DNA of 64,000 bases, from assembly GCA_017557665.1 (NCBI GenBank), contig JAFYYI010000002.1, positions 113,333-177,332 on the forward strand, read 5' to 3'. Source of the DNA: Muribaculaceae bacterium (lineage in GTDB: Bacteria; Bacteroidota; Bacteroidia; Bacteroidales; Muribaculaceae). The translations under genes and the position numbers were made by a program. Below, piece after piece: positions 25,267-33,704 of this stretch (positions are counted from its first letter, which is position 1; every line of letters begins with the position of its first letter). The notes under the pieces are model-generated. The model had not been told where the DNA came from and ran no database searches. It was given only the letters and a program-made list of their open reading frames with translations.

Positions 25267-27219
25267 ATGTTCAACATCAAGCGGCTATACACCTTCATGC
25301 TGTCAAGATTCCTGCCCCGGTTCTTGATGACCTTCTGCATCTGCCTGTTCATCGTGATCATGCAGTTCCTGTGGCGCTACATCGACGAGCTGGTGGGCAA
25401 GGGCCTGAGCCTGGACCTGATCGGCGAGCTGTTTTTCCACGCCGCCCTCTCGCTGCTCCCCCTCGCCCTGCCGCTGAGCATCCTGCTGGCGGCGCTGATG
25501 ACCTTCGGCGACCTGGGGGAGCACGTGGAGCTCACGGCGCTCAAGTCATCGGGCATCTCGCTGACGACCATCATGAAGCCCATCGCGGTGCTCATGGCGC
25601 TGGTGGCCGTCGGCGCCTTCTTCTTCATGAACAACGCCCTGCCCAAGTCGCAGGTGAAGATGTGGACCCTGCTGTTCTCGATGCGCCAGACGTCGCCCAC
25701 GCTCGACATCCCCGAGGGGGCCGTCTATAGCCAGATACCGGGATACAACATCTACGTCAAGCGCAAGGACAAAGAGCGCGACATGCTCTACGGCATGTTG
25801 ATCTATGACGTGTCGAACACCGCCATGCCGCCGCGCATCGTCGCCGCCGACTCCGGCCGGTTGAGCATGACCGAGGACAAGCGCCACCTGGTGCTGAAAC
25901 TCTACAAGGGCTCGTGGTATGAGGAGATGAAAGGTAGCAGCGGCGGCGTGAACGGCATGAGCGGCGAGCTGTACCGCCGCGAGACCTTCCACGACAAGGA
26001 AATCATGATCCCCTACGACGCCAACTTCACGCGCATGGACGACGAGACGATGAAGTCGCAATATGTGGGCAAGAACATCGACGAGCTGCAGCAGACCATC
26101 GACTCGGTGAGGCAAAAGGTGGACTCGGCGGCAGCGGTCATCGTGGGCAGGATGCGCACCCAGCCGGTGTGTGGCGTGCCGGCCAGGCGCACCGTCCAGA
26201 AAGACGGCGAGCCCCAGCTGGAGACCGTCAAGGAAGTGAAGATGGACCAAGCGGTCGACATCAACAAGCTCATCAAGGCCTTGCCCGAGAACGAGCAGCA
26301 GATGATTGTCAATCAAGCGATGATGCGCACGACCAACGCCATGCAGGACATGCAGTTCCAGGGCTACACCATCAGCGACGACAACTTCGTCATCCGCCGC
26401 CACCAGATTGAGTTGATGAAGAAATTCACCCTGTCGCTGGCTTGCCTGATTTTCTTCTTCATCGGCGCGCCCCTGGGAGCCATCATCCGCAAGGGCGGAT
26501 TGGGTATGCCCATCGTGATCTCGGTCATCCTGTTCATCATCTACTACATCATCGACAACATGGGCTACAAACTGGCGCGCGACGGACGATGGCTCGTGTG
26601 GCAGGGCATGTGGCTCAGCTCGGCGGTGCTACTGCCCCTGGGCGTCTTCCTGACCAAAAAGGCGGTCAACGACTCGGCGGTCTTCAATCCTGACGCCTGG
26701 CTCAACTTCCTGCGCCGCTTCACCGGATTGCACCAGACGCGCAAACTCGAGGCCAAGGAGGTGATCATCAACGAGGTGAACACCGACGAGGCCATCACCC
26801 GAATCAGCGCGCTGAAGGCCTCGTGCCAGCAGCTGCTCGACCGCTACCCGGGCCGCCAGCGCTACATCGACTATTGGCAGCAGGGCTATGACAAGGCCGC
26901 CATCAAGTCGCTGGCCGAGGAGGTCGACAGCGTGGTGGACTACCTGTCCAACTCGCGCGACCAGATGGTGCTCAACAAGGCGATGGACTATCCCGTGATC
27001 CGCCAACTGATGACCTACCGTCCCGTGAGCAACAAGAGCGTGGGCACCGCGTTTGCCGCCCTGTTCCCCATCGGCGTGCCGGTATGGATCGTGGGACTCA
27101 GACACCAGAAGAACCTGAAGCGCGACATCGGGCTCACCATCAAGACCTGTGACCAGCTGACGGCCATCATCAACGGCGAATACAGCCGTGAGATGGAATA
27201 CAGCGACCACACATCATGA
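25267..27219 (+). CDS. LptF/LptG-family lipopolysaccharide export permease
   Basis: 650 residues from the ATG at 25267 (MFNIKRLYTFMLSRFLPRF). Typical YjgP/YjgQ topology: helices near the N-terminus (FLMTFCICLFIVIMQFLWRY; LLPLALPLSILLAALMTFGD; VLMALVAVGAFFFMNN), a periplasmic beta-jellyroll region (about 100-380) and C-terminal helices (LACLIFFFIGAPLGAIIRKG and two more). It moves LPS from the inner membrane to the periplasmic bridge together with LptB, whose gene lies at 46071-46922. The protein is about 250 residues longer than E. coli LptG: a charged insert with KEVKMDQAVDINKL and a C-terminal extension of about 170 residues, ending with a further hydrophobic segment. A start at 25186 is less likely because the promoter box lies within it. 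Confidence 0.9.
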   Translation: MFNIKRLYTFMLSRFLPRFLMTFCICLFIVIMQFLWRYIDELVGKGLSLDLIGELFFHAALSLLPLALPLSILLAALMTFGDLGEHVELTALKSSGISLTTIMKPIAVLMALVAVGAFFFMNNALPKSQVKMWTLLFSMRQTSPTLDIPEGAVYSQIPGYNIYVKRKDKERDMLYGMLIYDVSNTAMPPRIVAADSGRLSMTEDKRHLVLKLYKGSWYEEMKGSSGGVNGMSGELYRRETFHDKEIMIPYDANFTRMDDETMKSQYVGKNIDELQQTIDSVRQKVDSAAAVIVGRMRTQPVCGVPARRTVQKDGEPQLETVKEVKMDQAVDINKLIKALPENEQQMIVNQAMMRTTNAMQDMQFQGYTISDDNFVIRRHQIELMKKFTLSLACLIFFFIGAPLGAIIRKGGLGMPIVISVILFIIYYIIDNMGYKLARDGRWLVWQGMWLSSAVLLPLGVFLTKKAVNDSAVFNPDAWLNFLRRFTGLHQTRKLEAKEVIINEVNTDEAITRISALKASCQQLLDRYPGRQRYIDYWQQGYDKAAIKSLAEEVDSVVDYLSNSRDQMVLNKAMDYPVIRQLMTYRPVSNKSVGTAFAALFPIGVPVWIVGLRHQKNLKRDIGLTIKTCDQLTAIINGEYSREMEYSDHTS

Positions 27220-27245
27220 GATAATCACAACTTACACCTATTTAT

Positions 27246-28460
27246 ATGAACGAAATCAAACTGAATACTATAGACGAGGCCGTGGAGCAGTTGCGCCGCG
27301 GCGAGTTTGTCATCGTTGTCGATGACGAGGACAGGGAAAATGAGGGCGACTTCATCATCGCCGCCGAAAAAATCACCGAGGAGAAGGTCAACTTCATGCT
27401 GCGTGAGGGGCGTGGGGTGCTCTGCGCTCCCATCACCGCCGAGCGCTGCCATGAGCTGGAATTGAATATGCAAGTCGATGACAACACATCGATGCTAGGC
27501 ACGCCGTTCACCGTGACCATTGACCTGCTCGACGGCTGCACCACCGGTGTGTCGATGCATGACCGCGCCATGACAATACGCGCGCTGGCCAACCCCCACA
27601 GCAAGCCGCAAGACTTTGGCCGCCCGGGACACATCAACCCGCTGCGCGCCGTGGACAAAGGGGTGCTCAAGCGCGCCGGCCACACCGAGGCCTCCATCGA
27701 CCTGATGCGCATCGCGGGGCTCTACCCTGCCGCCGCGCTCATCGAGATCATCAACCCCGACGGCACGATGGCCCGCCTGCCCCAGCTGATGAAGGTGGCC
27801 GAGAGATTCAACATGCCCATCATCACCATCAAGGACCTGATCGCCTATCGATTGCGCACCGAGAAGGTGGTCGAGGTGGGCGATGAGGTGGACCTGCCCA
27901 CCCAATACGGCCATTTCAAGCTCATCCCCTTCAGGCAGATCAACAACGGCCGTGAACACATCGCGCTCATCAAGGGCCAGTGGAAGGCCGATGAGCCCCT
28001 GCTGGTGCGCGTCCACTCGTCTTGCGCCACGGGGGACATCTTCGGGTCGATGCGCTGCGAGTGCGGCGAACAGCTGCACCTGGCCATGCAGATGATTGAA
28101 AAGGAAGGCAAGGGTGTGCTCGTGTACATGAATCAGGAGGGACGAGGCATCGGCCTGATGAACAAAATCAAAGCCTACAAGTTGCAGGAAAACGGCTTTG
28201 ACACCGTTGACGCCAACGTCCACCTGGGCTTCAAGCCCGATGAGCGGGACTATGGCGTGGGCGCCAATATCCTTCGCATCCTGGGCGTGACCAAAATGCG
28301 CCTGATGACCAATAATCCCGTGAAGCGTGTGGGACTGGAGAGCTACGGTCTTGAGGTGGTCGAGAACGTGCCGCTCGAAGTGTCGCCCAACAGGTACAAC
28401 GAGTTCTACATGCACACCAAGAAGACCCGCATGGGCCACGACCTGCACAAGGTGGACTAG
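27246..28460 (+). CDS. ribBA: Bifunctional 3,4-dihydroxy-2-butanone-4-phosphate synthase / GTP cyclohydrolase II
   Basis: 404 residues. RibB domain at about 1-205 with [20 protein letters not shown], the [13 protein letters not shown] loop and [10 protein letters not shown]; RibA domain at about 210-400 with the zinc site [18 protein letters not shown] (three Cys), [18 protein letters not shown] and the [14 protein letters not shown] region. It supplies both precursors of riboflavin: ring opening of GTP and the four-carbon unit from ribulose-5-phosphate. It begins 26 nt after the LptF/G gene and probably shares its promoter. No FMN riboswitch is visible in that gap. Confidence 0.97.
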   Translation: MNEIKLNTIDEAVEQLRRGEFVIVVDDEDRENEGDFIIAAEKITEEKVNFMLREGRGVLCAPITAERCHELELNMQVDDNTSMLGTPFTVTIDLLDGCTTGVSMHDRAMTIRALANPHSKPQDFGRPGHINPLRAVDKGVLKRAGHTEASIDLMRIAGLYPAAALIEIINPDGTMARLPQLMKVAERFNMPIITIKDLIAYRLRTEKVVEVGDEVDLPTQYGHFKLIPFRQINNGREHIALIKGQWKADEPLLVRVHSSCATGDIFGSMRCECGEQLHLAMQMIEKEGKGVLVYMNQEGRGIGLMNKIKAYKLQENGFDTVDANVHLGFKPDERDYGVGANILRILGVTKMRLMTNNPVKRVGLESYGLEVVENVPLEVSPNRYNEFYMHTKKTRMGHDLHKVD

Positions 28461-28492
28461 GAACTAAGAGAATCGCTGTTTAGCGGCTGGAA

Positions 28493-28511
28493 GGCTCAAC
28501 TCGTTTGAGCC
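28493..28511. other. Short hairpin after ribBA
   Basis: GGCTCAA (28493-28499) and TTGAGCC (28505-28511) form a 7-bp stem with a 5-nt loop in the 127-nt gap between ribBA and the HD-domain gene. No T-run follows, so a terminator role is uncertain. Confidence 0.35.
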
Positions 28512-28587
28512 ATACCGGGCGAGAGCGATGTGAGTTGAAGTTCCATCAGCATCCACCATCCAGCTACTGAATACTTAAAACTTAAAA

Positions 28588-29217
28588 ATGAGGGACATAG
28601 AGGAAATAAGGGAATTTGTGGAACGGGAAATCGTGCCCCGCTATGACGCGTTCGATGCCGGACACAACCGGGACCACGCCCACACGGTGATGTCCCAGGC
28701 ATTGAGCTTGGCGCAGTATTATCCCGAGGTGGACCCTTGCCTCATGCTGGTGGCAGCTGCCTACCATGACCTGGGGCTGGTAAACGGCCGTGAGCATCAC
28801 CACACCGACAGCGCCCGCATCGTGCGTGAAGACGAGCGGCTGCGCCGATGGTTCAGTGAGGATGAAATCGACACCATCGCCGATGCCGCCGAAGACCACC
28901 GGGCATCGAGTGACCACGAGCCGCGCACGATTTACGGACGCATCGTCGCCGAAGCCGACCGCATCATTGACAGCGAGACCATTGTGCGCCGCGCCTTGCA
29001 ATACGGCATGAAACATCATCCGGGCCTTGATAAGGAGAACCAATACCGTCGCCTGATGGAACACATGCAGGAAAAGTACAACTATGGCGGCTACCTCAAG
29101 CTGTGGATACCGCAGGGCGACAATGCCAGGCGTCTCGAGGAATTCCGCCAACTGCTGGCTGATGAGAAAGCCTTTCGCAGACTATTCGACAAAATTTATA
29201 ATCATTTAACAAAGTAG
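28588..29217 (+). CDS. HD-domain metal-dependent phosphohydrolase
   Basis: 209 residues. HD superfamily metal ligands are seen as GHNRDHAHTV (first His and HD-like pair), AAAYHDLGLV (HD as YHD), and a later AAEDHRAS followed by EADRIID. Small stand-alone HD proteins hydrolyse nucleotides or other phosphate esters in the cytoplasm; the substrate is not evident. The stop is 5 nt before the start of the secreted nuclease gene, so the two are translationally close although their roles seem unrelated. Confidence 0.88.
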   Translation: MRDIEEIREFVEREIVPRYDAFDAGHNRDHAHTVMSQALSLAQYYPEVDPCLMLVAAAYHDLGLVNGREHHHTDSARIVREDERLRRWFSEDEIDTIADAAEDHRASSDHEPRTIYGRIVAEADRIIDSETIVRRALQYGMKHHPGLDKENQYRRLMEHMQEKYNYGGYLKLWIPQGDNARRLEEFRQLLADEKAFRRLFDKIYNHLTK

Positions 29218-29222
29218 AACAG

Positions 29223-31055
29223 ATGAGAACGATTACCATTTTATTTTTAAGCATTCTTACAGGCTTGACGGCATGGGCCGACATCCCCATCGGCTACTAC
29301 CGCAATGCCATTGACAAGCAGGACGAAGCATTGATGACAGCCCTCGAGGGCATCATTAACGCGCACACCGAGTTGTCTTACAACTATCTGTGGGACGCCT
29401 ATCTCAATACCGACATGGGTAGCGATGGTTATTATATCGACATGTACTCCAATTGCAAGTATAACCACAGCACTACTCATGTGGGCAATGCCACCTACGT
29501 GGGACAAGGCCTCAATCGCGAGCACTCGTTTCCCAAGAGTTGGTTTGGCGGTGAGATTGCACCCATGTTCACCGACTTGACCATGATCATTCCCACCGAC
29601 GCCTATGTGAACCAGCGCCGCGGCAATAACCCTTACGGCATGTGCGCCAATGGTATCACCTATACTTATACCGACCCCGACACCGAGGAGACCTGGACCA
29701 TGAAGGGCAAATTGGGCAAGAGCACATATGACGGCTTCACCGCAACCGTGTTTGAACCCGACGACGAATACAAAGGCGACTTCGCGCGCATCTACTTCTA
29801 CATGGTGACTTGCTACAAGAGCCAGGTGGAGATATGGCCAGGCTCCGGTCAGTTGGATTATGAATCAAACGGCTACAAGGCCTTCTCGGATTGGTCCATC
29901 CAGATGCTCATGGAATGGCACCGCGCCGACCCCGTGAGCCAGAAAGAGATTATCCGCAACGAGGCCGTTTTCAAGGAGCAAGGCAACCGCAACCCCTTCG
30001 TTGACCACCCCGAGCTGGCCGAACACATCTGGGGCATCAAGCAGAACATCGCTTGGACCGGCGAGGGCACCCCGCTCGACGACATCATCAAGAACCAGCC
30101 CGTGATGCTCGACGTTGACACGACAGCCGTGACCTGCACCTCGTTCCGTGCCGACTGGACCAATGGCGGTGACGTGTCAAGCTACACACTTCAGGTCAAC
30201 CGCATCGAGACTGGAGAGGACACTCCCGTACTGCTGCTGGCCGAGGGATTCTCGAAGGTTACGGCAAACGGCGATGGACGAGATGACATCGGCGCATCGC
30301 TCGACAATTATACCGACAACCCGGGTTGGACGGGCAGCAAACTTTACACTGCCGCAAACACGGGTCTGAAATTCGGTACCTCAAGCGCTGCCGGTTATAT
30401 CATCAGCCCCGAATTGGTATTGGCAAGCACTGTCAGCGTGAAATTCAATGCTAAAAGCTGGATTAACAGCAAGGGCGTGAGCGATCGCAGCTCCGTCATC
30501 GTGTCATGTGGCGACGTGAGCCAGACCATTGCCCTTGCCGACTCCACGACCGAATACTCCATCGTGCTCACCGATTGCAGCGATACCAATGTGAAACTGT
30601 CGGGAACCACTGGCAGTAAACGTTTCTACGTTTATGATGTTGAAATTTACAACGGAAACCTCAATGCCAAGGCTCCGCGTCGTGACGTTGTCGAGGAAGG
30701 CGACTCCACCATGCGCACCGTGAGCGGTATTACCGACACCTGCTACACCGTTCAAGCCCTGGCCGAAGGCACCTTTAAGTATCTTGTCAAGGCCATCTAC
30801 ATCGATGGCTCTGAGAGCGTTTGGTCCAACATCAAGTACGTGACACTCACCGGTGAAACCGACGATGACTGGCTCTTTGGCGACATGAATGGCGACCGCG
30901 AAGTCAACATCAGTGACGTCATCGTGCTCATCAATTATATCTTGAACGACAGTTCTGATACGCTTGTTATCGAGCATTCCGACATGAACGGTGACCGAGA
31001 AACTAACATCAGTGACGTCATTGAGCTTATCAACATTATTCTCAACCGTATTTAA
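29223..31055 (+). CDS. Secreted endonuclease I family nuclease with dockerin-like tail
   Basis: 610 residues. Signal peptide about 1-19 (ending LTAWA). Residues about 20-280 are an endonuclease I (EndA/NucM) domain with the catalytic beta-beta-alpha-metal motif QGLNREHSFPKSWFGGE at about 95-110 and the supporting NEAVFKEQGNRNPFVDHPE. A beta-rich region follows (about 300-540; fibronectin-like and jelly-roll-like strands). Residues about 555-610 hold two dockerin-like calcium loops (GDMNGDREVNISDVIVLINY and SDMNGDRETNISDVIELIN). It probably degrades extracellular DNA or RNA for nutrition, attached to the cell surface or another protein. A strong terminator follows. Confidence 0.92.
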   Translation: MRTITILFLSILTGLTAWADIPIGYYRNAIDKQDEALMTALEGIINAHTELSYNYLWDAYLNTDMGSDGYYIDMYSNCKYNHSTTHVGNATYVGQGLNREHSFPKSWFGGEIAPMFTDLTMIIPTDAYVNQRRGNNPYGMCANGITYTYTDPDTEETWTMKGKLGKSTYDGFTATVFEPDDEYKGDFARIYFYMVTCYKSQVEIWPGSGQLDYESNGYKAFSDWSIQMLMEWHRADPVSQKEIIRNEAVFKEQGNRNPFVDHPELAEHIWGIKQNIAWTGEGTPLDDIIKNQPVMLDVDTTAVTCTSFRADWTNGGDVSSYTLQVNRIETGEDTPVLLLAEGFSKVTANGDGRDDIGASLDNYTDNPGWTGSKLYTAANTGLKFGTSSAAGYIISPELVLASTVSVKFNAKSWINSKGVSDRSSVIVSCGDVSQTIALADSTTEYSIVLTDCSDTNVKLSGTTGSKRFYVYDVEIYNGNLNAKAPRRDVVEEGDSTMRTVSGITDTCYTVQALAEGTFKYLVKAIYIDGSESVWSNIKYVTLTGETDDDWLFGDMNGDREVNISDVIVLINYILNDSSDTLVIEHSDMNGDRETNISDVIELINIILNRI

Positions 31056-31087
31056 TCGTCACTGAAACAGAGTGATCACAAATCCCA

Positions 31088-31125
31088 CAAGACGCGGCAT
31101 CAATGGTGTCGCGTCTTGATTTTTT
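31088..31125 (+). terminator. Terminator after the nuclease gene
   Basis: 12-bp stem 31088-31099 / 31107-31118 (core CAAGACGCG / CGCGTCTTG, one G-U pair) followed by ATTTTTTATT; 32 nt after the stop. Confidence 0.88.
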
Positions 31126-31164
31126 ATTGCGAGCGGACATGATGACACGAGCTTATTCTTAGAC

Positions 31165-31180
31165 TGGCACGGTGTTTGCT
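31165..31180 (+). promoter_or_regulatory. Sigma-54 (-24/-12) promoter of the ClpC-like gene
   Basis: TGGCAC-GGTGT-TTGCT: the GG (-24) and GC (-12) doublets are separated by the canonical 10 nt and the flanking bases fit the RpoN consensus TGGCAC-N5-TTGC. It is 51 nt before the ATG at 31232 and 40 nt past the upstream terminator. No good TAnnTTTG box is present in the same gap. The same element precedes dnaK (45200-45215). Confidence 0.7.
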
Positions 31181-31231
31181 TGACTATCCTATGAACATTA
31201 TAGATGAATAAAAATTTCAAATCGACAGAAT

Positions 31232-33412
31232 ATGATAAATGAACAGCATAAACTCCAGCAAAGTCACTGGAGACAAGAGGTTAACGCACCCAAGGCGGGT
31301 GCGGATTTCCCCGAAGAAGACGATGAGGACGATGACTTACCTGGCGGCGGTTCTGCCGGCGACAGCGATAATCCGTCCTATCACGACACCCGTCAGCGAC
31401 GAAATGTCAGTCGAGGTGACAATTCGGCCACTCCTGTTATCGATAAATATGGTAAAGACATCACCCGTGAAGCCGCCGAGGGACGTCTCGACCCTGTTGT
31501 GGGACGTGAAACGGAAATTGAGCGGTTAGCCCAAATCCTGAGTCGCCGCAAGAAGAACAACCCGGTGATGATCGGTGAGCCCGGTGTCGGCAAAAGTGCC
31601 ATCATCGAGGGACTGGCTAAGCGCATCGTGGAACGCAAGGTGGCACGCACATTGCTCGACAAACGCATCATCTCGCTCGACATGGCTGCTATCGTTGCCG
31701 GCACCAAGTACCGTGGACAGTTCGAGGAACGCCTGAAAGCCGTCATTGATGAAGTGAGCAACAACAAGAACGTCATCATGTTCATCGATGAAATCCACAA
31801 CATCGTGGGCGCAGGAAACGCAAGCGGCTCGATGGACGCCGCCAACCTGTTGAAACCGGCCCTGGCACGCGGGGAATTCCAGTGCATTGGAGCAACGACC
31901 CTTGACGAGTATCGCAAGAGCATTGAGAAAGACGGTGCATTGGAGCGTCGTTTCCAGAAAGTGCTTGTCGAACCCACAACGCCCGAACAGACGCTTGAAA
32001 TCCTGCACAACATCAAGGAAATCTATGAGAAGCACCACGGTGTGAACTACACCGAAGACGCACTGCGTGCCTGTGTCACGTTGACCGACCGTTACATCAG
32101 CGACCGATTCTTCCCAGATAAGGCTATTGACGCCATGGATGAGGCCGGATCGCGTGTACACATCACCAAGGTGGATACTCCTAAGGAGATTGAAGACTTG
32201 GAACAACGCATTGCCGAGGCACAAGAAAACAAATTCAAGGCCGTCCAAGCCCAGAATTTTGAGAGCGCAGCCAATTATCGCGACCAGCAAGAGAAACTAA
32301 AGGCCGAGCTGCAGGTTGCCAAGGAGCGTTGGGAGCAAGAACTGGACAGCCGTCGCGTGACGGTCAATGAAGGGCACATTGCCGAGGTTGTCGCCATGAT
32401 GACCGGTGTTCCCACCCAACGCATCGCTCAGAGCGAGGGCATTCGCCTGTTAGGAATGACCGATGAGTTGAAGAAGCAGGTTATCGGCCAGGATGAGGCC
32501 ATCGACAAGATTGCCCGAAGCATTCGCCGCAACCGCGCTGGCCTGCGAGACCCCAAGCGTCCCATCGGCTCATTCATGTTCCTGGGACCGACGGGTGTAG
32601 GTAAAACCCTGCTCGCCAAGAAACTCGCCGAATTCCTTTTCAACAGCGACGAGGCACTGATACGCGTCGACATGAGCGAATACATGGAGAAATTCAATGT
32701 TTCAAGACTCGTTGGTGCACCTCCGGGCTACGTGGGTTACGAGGAAGGTGGTCAATTGACCGAAAAAGTGCGCCGACATCCTTACAGCGTGGTGTTGCTT
32801 GACGAGATTGAGAAAGCCCATCCCGACGTGTTCAACATGCTGCTCCAAGTGCTCGACGAGGGCAACCTCACCGACGGATTGGGCCGCAAGGTGGACTTCA
32901 AGAACACCATCATCATCATGACAAGTAATATCGGCACCCGGGAGCTGAAGGACTTCGGAGCCGGTGTTGGATTCAACACCTATGAGTTGACCAAGGAACG
33001 CAGCGATTCTGTCATCCGCAAGGCGCTGCACCGTCAGTTCTCGCCCGAGTTCCTGAACCGTGTTGACGATATTGTCACCTTCGGTGCCCTCAATCACGAC
33101 TGCATCCTCAAGATTGTGGATATCGAACTCGCTTCGTTCTACAAACGAGTTAAAGAGAATGGCTTGACCCTCGAAATCACCGATGCAGCAAAGGAATTGG
33201 TAGCCGACCGTGGATTTGATATCCAGTATGGTGCTCGTCCGTTGAAACGCGCTATCCAAAGTGAGGTTGAGGATCCCTTGAGCGAGATGCTGCTTCGCGA
33301 GGAGGCCAAGAGCGGTGACACCATCGTCATCGACGCCAAGGAAGACAAAATAATAACCAGTATCCGGAAAGCGGCCGCCAATGCCGCCGCCAGTAGCGAG
33401 GAATCCGCTTGA
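31232..33412 (+). CDS. clpC: ClpC-type AAA+ unfoldase lacking the N-domain
   Basis: 726 residues; normal ClpC is about 810-860. The first AAA+ module has Walker A GEPGVGKS near 114 and [13 protein letters not shown]; the middle region is short with a UVR-like helix ([18 protein letters not shown]), as in ClpC and unlike the long ClpB M-domain; the second module has GPTGVGKT near 452, [12 protein letters not shown] and the [17 protein letters not shown] loop. A VGF near 578 is a candidate ClpP-binding tripeptide. The paired Clp_N repeats are missing: the protein starts with 18 unrelated residues and joins the family at the acidic linker [15 protein letters not shown]. No N-domain sequence exists upstream, where the nuclease terminator lies. 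Promoter is of sigma-54 type. Inference: a stress-induced unfoldase with altered adaptor recognition. Confidence 0.9.
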   Translation: MINEQHKLQQSHWRQEVNAPKAGADFPEEDDEDDDLPGGGSAGDSDNPSYHDTRQRRNVSRGDNSATPVIDKYGKDITREAAEGRLDPVVGRETEIERLAQILSRRKKNNPVMIGEPGVGKSAIIEGLAKRIVERKVARTLLDKRIISLDMAAIVAGTKYRGQFEERLKAVIDEVSNNKNVIMFIDEIHNIVGAGNASGSMDAANLLKPALARGEFQCIGATTLDEYRKSIEKDGALERRFQKVLVEPTTPEQTLEILHNIKEIYEKHHGVNYTEDALRACVTLTDRYISDRFFPDKAIDAMDEAGSRVHITKVDTPKEIEDLEQRIAEAQENKFKAVQAQNFESAANYRDQQEKLKAELQVAKERWEQELDSRRVTVNEGHIAEVVAMMTGVPTQRIAQSEGIRLLGMTDELKKQVIGQDEAIDKIARSIRRNRAGLRDPKRPIGSFMFLGPTGVGKTLLAKKLAEFLFNSDEALIRVDMSEYMEKFNVSRLVGAPPGYVGYEEGGQLTEKVRRHPYSVVLLDEIEKAHPDVFNMLLQVLDEGNLTDGLGRKVDFKNTIIIMTSNIGTRELKDFGAGVGFNTYELTKERSDSVIRKALHRQFSPEFLNRVDDIVTFGALNHDCILKIVDIELASFYKRVKENGLTLEITDAAKELVADRGFDIQYGARPLKRAIQSEVEDPLSEMLLREEAKSGDTIVIDAKEDKIITSIRKAAANAAASSEESA

Positions 33413-33562
33413 TAGATGAGTCAGATTCAATGCTGACAGATTCTGATTATGCAATATTTTTGCTCTCGGGTTCAAGCTTGAGCGTTGATTCTGGCAATGT
33501 TTTAACTCACACTGTATGAAGTGACGATCACATTAAATAATAAAATAATTACTGTTTTTCAT

Positions 33563-33602
33563 AGCACATCCTGCGATTCTTTAACAGGATGTGCTTTTTT
33601 TT
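33563..33602 (+). terminator. Terminator of the ClpC-like gene
   Basis: Perfect 11-bp stem AGCACATCCTG (33563-33573) / CAGGATGTGCT (33585-33595) with an 8-T run. It lies 150 nt after the stop codon, leaving an unusually long 3' untranslated stretch with no other feature seen. Confidence 0.88.
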
Positions 33603-33611
33603 GGATATTTT

Positions 33612-33643
33612 TTTGTTTGACTACTAATAATATCTTAAATTTG
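33612..33643 (+). promoter_or_regulatory. Promoter of the choice-of-anchor protein gene
   Basis: TTTG (33612-33615), 20 nt, TAAATTTG (33636-33643); the leader to the ATG at 33705 is about 55 nt. Position begins only 10 nt after the preceding terminator T-run. Confidence 0.7.
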
Positions 33644-33704
33644 CAAATCTAACCAAAATATGATTTTATTATCTGTATTGTTTAACTTAAAATTTTAACA
33701 GCTT

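Noticed and set aside
25546..26403. 285-codon minus-strand frame opposite the LptF/G gene
   Set aside because: His/Val-rich antisense translation without start context.
27495..28448. 317-codon minus-strand frame opposite ribBA
   Set aside because: Antisense to a fully conserved bifunctional enzyme.
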